Of a stretch of DNA of 64,000 nucleotides, positions 1 to 9,876 are shown one piece after another. The notes below the pieces were generated by a model, which saw only the letters and a list, made by a program, of their open reading frames with translations, was not told the origin of the DNA and did not search any database. Positions within the stretch are counted from its first letter, which is position 1. Each line of letters opens with the position of its first letter. Position numbers and translations under genes: made by a program. This stretch comes from Casuarius casuarius (lineage: Eukaryota > Chordata > Aves > Casuariiformes > Casuariidae): assembly GCA_003342895.1 (NCBI GenBank), contig PTFA01000024.1:2459592-2523591 (forward strand), in the 5' to 3' direction.

Positions 1-2756
1 TGCAGCACACTCTGCTTGCCTTTTAACAGGATGTTCTAGCAGAGAGGTTGGAATTTTTCTCTTAAAGTCAAGTGAGGCTGTCTAGAAATGGTGCAGGAGG
101 TGCATATCATTACATGTACCATGCTCTAGCTAATAATACAAAAAAATTTCCTTTTCATTTAACTAGCATTTAAATCCAGAGTATTTTCTGCCCTATGCTT
201 TAAAAATAGCAAGTTTAATTCTGCAGGTCTTCTTCTGACAAAGGGAGCTTTGTCTGTATACGACCAGTGTCTAGGCTAGACGATTAGTCACGGTATTCTT
301 ACAAAAAGCAGCGAATGAATAAAATGACTATGGATTTGCTCTCCCAGTTAAAAAGGGATATAAGAAAAGAGTCCACTAGAGGAACCTGCTAAAAACAGCA
401 CACACTGTGTGATACCTCGTGGTAGGCATACTAGTAAACTACTGGGCAGGTTGTCATTTTATATTCTTATCCTAAAATGGTGTGCGCTTGTCCTGTTTTC
501 ATATCCACAGATTTTTTCAGCTAGGGTTTAATTAATATTGGTTAAGCTTTTCAGGTATACACAGTTTAGTTAACCTAAATGTGCTATCCATCCCCTTGTT
601 AGAGGATGTCTATGCTGGTGTAAGCACTTTTATAATAATATAGCTGTATCCACAATGAGAGGTGAGTAGGAGGCAGAAAGTTTGTATAGGCTCAAAGATA
701 CGTTTCTAGTGAAATGAATACAACTTTCTATCCATGGATAAGGCCTTAGTAGGATGATACCAGAGCAGGTATGATAACGCATAGTTGCTACACTCAAAAC
801 AAGATTCACTTACTGGGTACTTTAAAATATGAATGAAATGGCTCTCCCTGCTTCTAATTAAATCTCATTTTTATAGTAAAGATCATTATTATGAAGGCAA
901 TCAGTACAGCAAGTGTGATTTCTTTTCATGTCAATGATTCTCATTTGTAATAACCCAAACGTGTATGTAGGACTATAAATTCTTCTTCGTTGACTAAGCC
1001 AAACTGCCTACCAAAATGCAGCATGACAAACATTTTATTACCCAACTACCCATTGAGCTTTGACTAACACTTTCTATCGCCACCAGGTGGCACCAGTTCA
1101 TTTAAATTGTCACCTAAATTGCCACTCCATATCAGTGAGTAAAGCAGCTGGAAATACTTTGATTTGGGTGCTAAACCAGTATCTACCCAAAAAGACTGAA
1201 CTTCTAAAAAACCAATTTCTTAGTCTGAATAAATATAAGAGCATGATTTTTCCCTTTTACTGTCTGAAAGTTTTTGACATATTGAGAAGTAACTGTCTTC
1301 CTAATTAAGCAGGTTTTAAGGAAACTCTGCGTGTTACGGTTAAGGGATGGCAAATGTTGGAAATGGTAATAGCTGAGCTTTCCTTTTACTCAGGGGCTAT
1401 AATTCAGAAGTGTGTATAATTTGGTGTGGTTGAGTATTCAGAGTAAGCGCGCATAAACGATGACCAAATCAGATTCTCGAAATTACTTTCTTAAAAAGAT
1501 CGGTCTTTCTCTGCCAAGGTGCTTTGGTCTGTTCTGTGCAGCACGCAGGCATGGGACTGCAGAGAGCAACCAGAGAGAAGCACAGGCTTTACCAGGCCAA
1601 CAGACGGCAGCGACCAAACCTCCTCAATCCACAGCTGGAGAATTCCCCACAGCACTCACTTTTCTGAACAAAACCAAAATGCCCCTCTTGTCTGACAAGC
1701 AGCATTATGGCAAAGTTTTCGGGTGACTTTAGAAAGATTCCAGACACTCTATGTGCATTGGTACATGCGGCCAGCACATTAAAAATGAAGTGCAGGTCCT
1801 GCAAGACCTTGGAAGATGTGTGGAATCAACAGCTATCTGTACCTCCGTATACCAGCGAACTGAAGTTACTTACGAAAAACAAGTGTAATTGTTATCTACT
1901 AATACTATCAACTACAGTAAATACCAAACATAGCTTTGCACTCTGAACAGTATCTCTACGGCTTCTTGTGCCTGCTCATTTTTGTTCAAGAGCAAATGGT
2001 GGTAAATAAATAAACAAAATGAAAGAGTCGCAGGTGGAACAGGGACACACACGTTATTCTCAGCATGCAAACAAAGCCTTAATTACGTGCTTCACAACTA
2101 CATGGATAACTGGGCAGCATCATTTACTGGCCATGCAGCACTCATTAATACAGGACTGAACTCCCTTGGACTCCCTGACTTCTTATCACCTCTCCCCTTC
2201 TGCTTAGTCCTGCAACGACCTACAGTTGCCTAAATGCAATTAACTTCAATGCATAACAAGATTTGTGCACACAAGTTCTGCAAAAATATGTTTTGTGATA
2301 GTTATGAATAAACTGTTCCCTAAATGTGCTCACTAATAGCCTCATAAGCAAGCCAATTTCCTGATTAGGAGTGATAGTTCTCACTAGAAGTATCACTTTG
2401 TTCTGCTATAAGGGACTATTTTTAAAAGTACATTTTATCACTTACATGTTATTTGCAGACATGTGGAGAACAGTGCTAATATTTTGGGATGTGAGAAATT
2501 ATTTAAAAATACCCCCCCCCCCCCCCACTTTTAAAACTTCTTTACAGCCACTGCTTTAATTCTATAAAATCAAGGCCATGATTATGCATGTGATTAGGAA
2601 AGAAGCAGAAAGATTATAAAATCTTCACAATCTGATTGTTAGTAGTCAAGACAGACATTTAATATCAGCAAGCCAAAGGGGAAAAAAAGAAGGGAAATTA
2701 GCCAAGTGTAAGTCCTTTTAACTCAATCAAAAACCTAAAAAGACTGTATGATGCAC
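1..2756 (-). other. SYK intron 7, 5' part
   Basis: AT-rich DNA downstream of exon 7 in the transcript. I looked on the minus strand for the next SYK exon (the MDTEVYESPYADPEE region) and for the kinase glycine loop (GSGNFGTVKKG) and found neither. The only distinct structure is the C15 run near 2512. Short frames at 1060-1308, 1460-1726 and 1589-1804 show no family resemblance. Confidence 0.75.
2512..2526 (+). repeat. Poly-C run (C15)
   Basis: Fifteen consecutive C bases in AT-rich surroundings. In the SYK transcript this is a G15 run in intron 7. Confidence 0.95.
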
Positions 2757-2825
2757 CTTTTTGCTGCCAGCCTTTGGAAAGGTGTACGATTTGAGTCTTG
2801 AGATAATTCCACCTCTTGCCCAACT
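2757..2825 (-). CDS. SYK: SYK exon 7: alternative 23-residue linker cassette
   Basis: Sixty-nine bases encode residues 283-305, starting SWARGGIISRLKSYTFPK and ending GSKK. This matches the human cassette (WSAGGIISRIKSYSFPK) that is present in SYK-L and missing from the short form SYK-B. Both ends are phase 0, so skipping keeps the frame. The acceptor is gacattgtggtttctag, with a pyrimidine tract broken by purines, and the donor AAAAAG then gtgcat departs from consensus, in line with optional inclusion. Basic residues at both ends are kept; in mammals this insert has been linked to nuclear entry. Tyr296 is conserved, while residue 297 is Thr rather than the human Ser. Confidence 0.96.
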
Positions 2826-5800
2826 CTAGAAACCACAATGTCAAAGAGGAACAGTAAATGTGTCAGGAAAATAGCTAGAGATACTTTATAAAACAGACGT
2901 AGTATACAAGAACAAAACGCTCCCAATCTTTCTCTTGTTTATGCCTGCAAGTACATTTAAGATGCAAAGTACTATGTGAAATCTTAATACTAAATTTTCT
3001 TTAAACTACATTACCCTCAAACCACCTTGAATCTGTAGATGTACCTTGAGGCAGTTTTTAAATTGAAGCACGTTGCCCTCTCCCTGGCTCTCTTACACAG
3101 TGAGTTTCTTTTGTCTCCATTATTGAATTTTAGTCCCAATGAAACACATTTAGCAATGTAAATCAGATAATAACCTTAGTCTGTTGAGAAAGACTAATGT
3201 ACCAAGCAGGATTTGAAGCATACCTTGATTTTACAACAAACATAATGTGGTTATTGAAGCGAAAAGCACAAAAACGGACAGTCGTTCCAAACAAAAATGA
3301 ACAGGCCCTGGATTTTACAAGTGCACTTGTGCTCTGTATAAGGATACCTTTAAATGAAATGCAAATACATTCTACAGAAATACATTAACTTAACATAATT
3401 AATCAGCATATCTAAGGGTCACTGAGAGACCATACCTGCCTAATTAAGATTTTGATGCAGTACTGTAGCAACCAAGCATTCAGGCTGCTGCTCAGGCTAA
3501 AATAATAATCTCACTCGCCTTTTCAGTTACATTAAACAGTCTTTGAACTGACTTACATTTAGATGTTAGAAATGTTTAAATAATCCCATTTGGACTTTCT
3601 TAAATATAAAGATAATTTACTAATGATTGGATAGGCATGGTGTTTTTCCCAGCTTTCCTTTAAAAAACTGATTTCACATACAAAAAAACATTTTTTGTTT
3701 TAAAAAATTAAGCACAACCCTACACTTCCTATTCTTGCTGGAAGAACAGAAACTTTTCTGATGTTTGATAGTCTTCATAGCTGTGATACCAAAATTCAGA
3801 TACTGCATATTGAAACAGCTTACTGAATCTGCTTTGTTCTTTTACTGCATGAAATGCTCTTTCCATATGGGAATAAGAGAGTCCCAGAGCACTTACTAGC
3901 TATCATTTTGCAAAAAATAAATCCTCTAAGGGGTTAAGTGATCTTTTGCACATGGTGAATATAGTTCATTATACTTTTCTGGCAACAGTAACTCCTAATG
4001 CTTGACCTTGCAGCTATCTGTACCGTCTTGACAGTAATAATGCTTAACTCAAATGATTATATTAGAACTACAGATACATTCTAAGAGGAGTATTTTAAAA
4101 GCTAAAAAAGGACAGTAATAGTACCAATCTAAACTTAGGCTGTACTCAGAGGGTTTGAGAATGTTAATACTATCTGGCAAAGAAATAAAATACTGGCATA
4201 AGCGAACAGAGAATTCAGAAGAATGCCCTGATGTTCGCAGCTTCACTGCAATGTCAACAGCTGATTTTAGGTTCATATCGAAAGCTGGTCTCCAGGTTTA
4301 GATACTTTGGGGATGATGTGCAGGGAGGAAAAAAAAAACAAAACATCTCCAAGTCAGAGGGGATCAAAGTCACCTTAAATTAAGTTATGGAGCCTCTGGG
4401 CGAAAGGCAAGAAAAATCCTAGTCCACATACGGCACTGCTGACAGAAATATTAAGGAATTAGTCTCCATGTTCTGTACAGAGAAGGCATCTCCTATATAG
4501 ACTTCCACCACAGGTTGTTCCTTTGCTGATGAGGCATATCAGAATCACTGCAAAGGAGATGTCCAGATGACAGGGAAGGGGACAAGACCAACAGCTCTGG
4601 TATCTTGCCTGGCAGCTTTGTGGTTGCATTCTGGGAAACAGTAATATTCTCTGTTCTTGGAGCATTAGCAAATACTACAAAAATCACTTTCCTGAAGTTG
4701 TAAATTGTAGTCCAGGCCCTCACGAGCTAACAGTTTGGAGTTAAATTAGCTGGATAGACAGTCTACTCTGCATATCATCCAGCAAATGATATTTCTACAC
4801 TGGTCATCCACCTTCTTAACCTTCAAAGCAACTTGAGATTTGGGCATGTTCTCCACAAAGGCTTTGGAATTTCCCACCAGCCTATTTCAGGTATGAATAC
4901 ATCATAAAATCATTGAAAAACTGTGTTGGACAGGAACATCAGAAGTTATTAGGCTGTTCCTTTGCTACTAGAAAGGTCTGCTGCGTCATTCTTGATGGCC
5001 ATCTAACCTGCTTGTAATGGCCTCCAAAGGCCTTCACTGTCTCTCCAAAGGACTTATTTCAGTGCTTCATTACCACCCAACTCTTAGGCAGGTTTTCCTT
5101 ACCTTTAGCCTGAACTTTTCTTGCTGCCATTTAAACCCATTACTACTTTTCCTAGCCAGGTTGAAGAATTCAAACAGACCATTCCCCTACCTTTTTTCAG
5201 CAGTTAATTGTGTTCTGCCCCTCTAGTCCCTCAATTTTCCTTCTTTATTCTAAGCAATCTTTTCTCATAAGTCATGGCCATTCTTGTTGCTTTGACCTGG
5301 ATTCTCACCAGTCGGAGATTTTTCTAGAAGTGCAGTGCCAAAAACTGGAGAAGGTATTCCAGCTGAGACCGTACCAATGGTGAACAACTGGAAGCACTCA
5401 TGATGTTTCCTTCTTTTGTAACAGCATGATGATACTGGTTTGATGATTCCTGTTGCTGTTCTGCTCCAATACAGGCCCCGCATGCTCTGAAAAGTGGCTG
5501 CTGCTCCCCAGCCCACATTCTGCAGTTGAGTATTAGAAGCGCAGTATCTTGCACTTGTTCCTACTGAATTTCACCCTATTTTCTTTTCCAGGCCATTTCT
5601 CTAACTCATCACAATCAATTTGAATCCCAATTCTGTTTTCACACTTTTTTGCAGTCCATTTTGTAAAATCAAAAAGATGCAGAGCTTCAGGAATGTCAGA
5701 AACTCTTTAATTTTAGACTTAAACCTTAATTGTGATGGTGTAGGAAATGTGAAGATAGATTGCACACCTTCTACATAAGGCTCTGTGGTGTTATTCATTC

Positions 5801-7762
5801 TTCTCACGATGCATTTCTGGTTTTGCAATCTGAATTCACTTGAATTTCAAGCTCTGTATACAGGAACAGCTGCATGAGTAGTCTCAGTTAGAGAGTTACT
5901 GTTTTTGCACAAAGGTGTTAATATATGAGAACCTGGCAATGTTACCTGAAGTCTTTGAGCTCCATAAATAATAATATTAACTTAAAATGTTCCACGTTAT
6001 ATTTTTATCTTTATATTATATGAAAGTACCTTCGAGAGCAGATTTGTTTTCAAGAACTCCTAAAGAAACAACAGAATTCAGATTTCAATTTTAAGAAAGT
6101 GCTTTTCCTTTTATCCGTCATGACAAGTCTTAAATCTACTGAACAGATTATCAGTCCTGAAAACACTAATGGCTGTGTGTAAAACTGCTCACATGAAGAA
6201 GTGTATATAAGTCAGCTATCTGTGAGAAAAGTACATGCTTAAAGGTGGAATTAATCTCACTTAACTGCGGCTATCTAAAAATGAGGCATTTAGTCTTGGC
6301 TAATCAGCTGGATTGCTTCTCAGTAGAAAAAAAACCAGGCACTTACTGGTCATTCCATAAAAGTCATTCCACCACTTTGAGACACTTTTGGGATGAAGTG
6401 ACATGTGGACAGGTACGTGTCTCTTTCTCCAAAATTTGCCTGAAGTGAGCTGTCTCATTTGAGATTATTAATATTAGTCAGAATTAACTGGTCCCTGTTT
6501 GCAGGACCAAGTCTTTCATCTGTAAAGCACTGTGAACAACTGGGGAGATATAACTGCAATGGCACTGATGAAAAAGAGAAGAGGTTGGCCCATCTTCTTT
6601 CATTACACAGTCCTAAACATCAGTCAGTTTAGTCAAATGCATGGCTACTTCTTTGAGAAATTTAAATACCTAAAGTAAGATTTTTAAGGATTTCATACAT
6701 TTACTTTTCATTTGTGTTTAAACTGCAGAATTTTCTCTGGATAACCTAACATGTATGTAATACTCCTACACTGTATATGCTTGTCTCTACAACTTTGTGT
6801 GTAGATGGTGTGCATACAGCCTGACATGCTTAAACTTCAGCTTTGTCTTTGTAAATGACTCAGACCCAAATCTTGAGACAACATTTTAAAAAATGACAAT
6901 GATTTTTCCAATGGTTTTCAGTGTGTAATTTCCAATGATTTTAAAAGGCATCTGATTTTCAGAAAGTGGGGGCATGAAAATGGTTGCTTAATGGGCCCGT
7001 GGGGACTCAGAGTACTAAAATAAATGTAATTGGTTTATTTGAACTAAAACATTTGTTTCTATAATGTGGGACGGCATCAATAGCAGAGAAGCACCTAGAC
7101 AACTTAACAGCCTAGATGATTAGGCTGTTCTGGGAGAGGTGAAACGATTAAGTTAAACTCCCTATTTCGGATTAGGCCAGCTATAACTGAACGAGGTGGT
7201 GTTTTGTATCGCACCTCAGGTGGCTCCTCACTAAGAGGACTGTAGTTTCCACCAGCTTTAATATACTACTGCCACCCTTTCCTCCCATCTTTGAAACTCT
7301 TCCTTTGAAAGTCTCCCTCTATACCTCTGGAGATAATACTTCATATGACTATAGTGAACATTTAATGAAAGAAAGGGGTTTTTTTTCATTGCAATACACA
7401 CAGATAAAGCTCAAATCAGTGAAAACACTGTAATACTTTTCCATAGTTTTAACCAAAACTCTTTAACCAAAACTTTTTAATCAAATCTCATTCAATGAGT
7501 TATTTTGCATATGAAAAATACTCATTTTCACATACATTATGAGTATAAAACACATTCACAGAATTAAATGCTCAGTGCAAAACTGATGAAAGGAACAACC
7601 ATGCTAGAATATTTTATTCTTTTCTACCTATTGCTTATTTAACAGTTCCTAGAAAATAAATGCACTGCTGCAGTGATATCTACGCATTAGAATTCCTAGA
7701 GCACTGCGTAAGATTAAGCCTTCTAAAATTAACATTATTGCTATACCATGACCTATTCTTAC
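2826..7762 (-). other. SYK intron 6
   Basis: A 4937-base AT-rich intron before the alternative exon 7. It holds one old CR1 fragment (about 4895-5645). Two imperfect copies of a ttaaccaaaact unit lie near 7449-7475. I see no other exon; the frames at 4049-4276 and 4459-4723 have no recognisable similarity. Confidence 0.8.
4895..5645 (-). mobile_element. Old CR1 LINE fragment (3' end), antisense
   Basis: The plus strand reads like the reverse complement of a CR1 3' region. It opens with atcataaaatcattga and continues with diverged forms of the usual CR1 blocks: a 'cagtgcttcattaccaccc' block, 'ctcataagtcatggccattcttgttgc', 'agtgcagtgccaaaaactggagaaggtattccagctgagacc', and 'cttgcacttgttcctactgaatttcaccc'. 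These occur in the expected order over about 750 bases. The copy is heavily mutated, has no open reverse transcriptase frame and is 5' truncated. The element lies on the same strand as SYK. The ends are approximate; the subfamily cannot be named without alignment. Confidence 0.8.
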
Positions 7763-7812
7763 CTTAAGAGGGGCTCCATGAGGTGGAGGACGAGTGTCAA
7801 AAATAATACTAT
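7763..7812 (-). CDS. SYK: SYK exon 6: interdomain B, first linker exon
   Basis: This 50-base exon completes codon 266 (G|AT, Asp) and encodes residues 267-282, SIIFDTRPPPHGAPLK. It aligns residue for residue with the human NVNFGGRPQLPGSHPA segment, sharing Phe, Arg-Pro and Gly at the same positions. The donor CTTAAG then gtaaga is strong and in phase 0. The acceptor used here is tggctcctttgcag, the only one that keeps the frame open. A second acceptor, tgttcttacag, lies 49 bases upstream and would extend the exon to 7861 and introduce an early stop. The sequence is proline-rich and poorly conserved, as expected for the linker. Confidence 0.93.
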
Positions 7813-8207
7813 CTGCAAAGGAGCCAAACACAGAAAGACACTGAGCAAGATGGGAAACGCACTGTAAGAACAAATAATTTCACGTTGGGGATCAGCTTTC
7901 TAGTTTTTATATCATATTGCAATGCTTGTCCTGGCCCATCTTCTTTGCTTTTGTCTCCCATGTCTGGGATTTAATGTCACAGAGGCAAAATATGTGCAGT
8001 GCTTTAGTAATGATTCAAAGGAGTGGAGAGGTAAGGGCCTATCCTTTCTCAGCACAGCACTGGTATCCAGCCAGAAAGACAGAGGGAATTTTTATAATCT
8101 TACATCCAACTTTAATTTAAATTACAGTAATCGGCACCCACCTACCTGGAAAGTGGAAAAAATGCACATAATAGAAATATAATATGCAAATAATAGGAAT
8201 AACTCAC
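7813..8207 (-). other. SYK intron 5
   Basis: A short 395-base intron. Its last 49 transcript bases (7813-7861) lie between two usable acceptors and could be retained as an exon 6 extension. The plus-strand frames at 7917-8182 cross it and show no homology. Confidence 0.85.
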
Positions 8208-8289
8208 CATTTTCTGAGCCAAGTCGTGGACAGGGAATGGTAAGAACCCTTAATAATCCATCTGGTTTGTATGAATAATGTTCAACTAA
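8208..8289 (-). CDS. SYK: SYK exon 5: end of C-terminal SH2
   Basis: No long ORF marks this exon; it was found by reading the minus strand. It encodes residues 239-265 plus one base, starting [20 protein letters not shown], which is nearly identical to mammalian SYK ([20 protein letters not shown]). This closes the C-terminal SH2 domain at about residue 258 and starts interdomain B. The donor is AAAATG then gtgagt. The acceptor is cattttggtag, preceded by an unusually long pure pyrimidine run in the transcript, at plus-strand bases 8300-8341. The exon ends in phase 1, and the split codon is finished by exon 6. Confidence 0.97.
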
Positions 8290-8299
8290 CTACCAAAAT

Positions 8300-8341
8300 G
8301 AGAGGGGAAAAAAAAAAGAGAGAGAGAGAGAAAGAGAGAGA
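8300..8341 (-). promoter_or_regulatory. SYK: Long pyrimidine tract before exon 5 acceptor
   Basis: Forty-two consecutive purines on the plus strand are an unbroken pyrimidine tract in the SYK transcript: CU repeats, then U10, then CCCCUCU. It ends about 10 bases before the acceptor AG of exon 5. Tracts this long and CU-rich bind U2AF and often PTB-type repressors. The sequence is seen directly; protein binding is inference. Confidence 0.7.
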
Positions 8342-8652
8342 TGAAAAGGCAATATAGGTATAATTAAATAAATTGCTTCTTTAAAACTGTGTGCACACAT
8401 ACAGTAATTGGTATATATTACAGCAAATGAACTGGACATACAGCAGATCTTTAATGCATATACTTTTATCTCATCTTTAGTTCTCTCTAACAGAGGTGTA
8501 GGCTTTTGAGGTAATCTTGCAGCTGAATCTAAGGAACAGGATTTCTAGGACTCAGTATTCTGTGCCTGATTCTGCTACTAAACAGCTTTGTAACTCTGAG
8601 CAAACCACTTCTTTTATACATCTGATTTCCCTCTTCCTTGTTTTTTCCCCAC

Positions 8653-8669
8653 TTTTTTTTTTTTTTTTT
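8653..8669 (+). repeat. Poly-T run (T17)
   Basis: Seventeen T bases in intron 4, followed by aataaag. No retroposed body was found next to it on either strand. Confidence 0.9.
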
Positions 8670-9737
8670 AATAAAGATGGGCAGCACTCCAGCGCAGAAA
8701 TTGTGCAAATGTAAAAAGCTTCTTTTGGGCCTCAAAATCACAATAGGATGTAAATAGTTAATAATAAGTGTATAGCACCAATAGCTGTGGCCATATGTAT
8801 TTCTGGATTGTCCTCACCATGTCTCTTGCCATTTTATCACAGGCACATTATTGCTATTGTGGCCCTGCTCATTTGGGTAGGGAAGGAGGCAGTCTGCAAG
8901 TGAAACAGTTCGAGCCACTTTCAAAAAACATACTAAGATGTCATAGCAGCTCTCAAATGCACAGCGACTGCAGGAATGACATGGATATTTATAGACAAGG
9001 CTAAGAGTTAGTATATACAGGTGAAGATTCTCACATTTTACATTTATGACTCACTTTATTTGTTTTAATAGAATTTTAAGCAAGAGCACATAGCAAACTT
9101 CTGCAGAGCTTTCATTCCTTTTAGCATTTTCAGTTTACCCAGTCATTTCTCCAGTACTCAGTTTTATTACAGACTATTGCATAGTCAGCTCTCTGTTTCC
9201 TGACTGCTTAATCTTGGCCAAGTTTCAAACATATTTTGGTGGTAACCCTTAGCAAACTATGTTTATTCAGTCAACAAGCTAGGCAACTTCAAAGCTAAGG
9301 AGTGCAGTGTGCGTATAGCATCCTAAACCTTTGTGCTCCCTAGAATCCTATTTCTGGCTATCATAAAGGACATTAGTGAAAGACTGTACCTTACATAGCT
9401 GTTATCGAATATGGTCACTTACAAATGCAAATGGTCTTCCATTCTAGGGAATGATCAGTTCACTGAATAATAATTACAGCAATTTTAAACTAAGCCAAGC
9501 TGCAACAACACATTTAAAATGATTAAAATCTGTACATTTACATAACTTTCTATATTAACACAGATTCTCTTCATATATAAAACGCACAAAATGTTGGAAA
9601 CATATGACAAATAACCCGCCAAAACATGTTGGTATTTAGCTAAAGATTGTTGATGCACAGCAAAGTAAAACAAACTGCCTAAGTGGGTTATATAGAAACA
9701 CGATGACAGATACCCAAGTGATTCAAATTTAACAGAC

Positions 9738-9876
9738 CTGCCAAAGGGTGTCAAATCTTTTTCCATCTGGTATGGAGAGCTTTCCGGTCTTATCTCTGTC
9801 AATACGGTAATGCAGTACTTTTCCATCATTGAGCAGACACAAAGCATAGGAACCATTGCTGTCCCTTTCTCTGATT
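9738..9876 (-). CDS. SYK: SYK exon 4: core of C-terminal SH2
   Basis: The exon encodes the last base of codon 192 and residues 193-238. It begins [20 protein letters not shown] and ends KRFDTLWQ. Arg194 in FLIRERD is the phosphotyrosine-binding arginine, equivalent to human Arg195. HYRID supplies the beta-D strand contacts, with His in the usual place. The acceptor is ctcttcctcttacag. The donor TGGCAG then gtctgt has a plain consensus exon end but a less typical intron start. The reading frame passes from exon 3 through this exon to exon 5 without a gap. Frames extending into the flanking introns are not coding. Confidence 0.98.

Larger units (their letters stand above)
8290..9737 (-). other. 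SYK intron 4
   Basis: A 1448-base intron. Its 3' end carries the long pyrimidine tract before exon 5. A T17 run lies at 8653-8669. Nothing else recognisable was seen. Confidence 0.85.

Noticed and set aside
1..2756. Search for SYK exon 8 and kinase exons on the minus strand
   Set aside because: No match to the YESPY or glycine-loop coding sequence was found; these exons should lie outside the window.
6520..6570. catctgtaaagcactgtgaac, similar to MIR/L2 wording
   Set aside because: A single short match without the second conserved block.
7649..7873. Reading the minus-strand open frame over exon 6 as a 74-residue gene
   Set aside because: Only 7763-7812 is coding, and in SYK phase; the rest is intron with the second acceptor.
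8650..8690. T17 followed by aataaag as a retroposon tail or polyadenylation site
   Set aside because: Orientation is inconsistent with a tail and no retroposed body or target duplication is seen.
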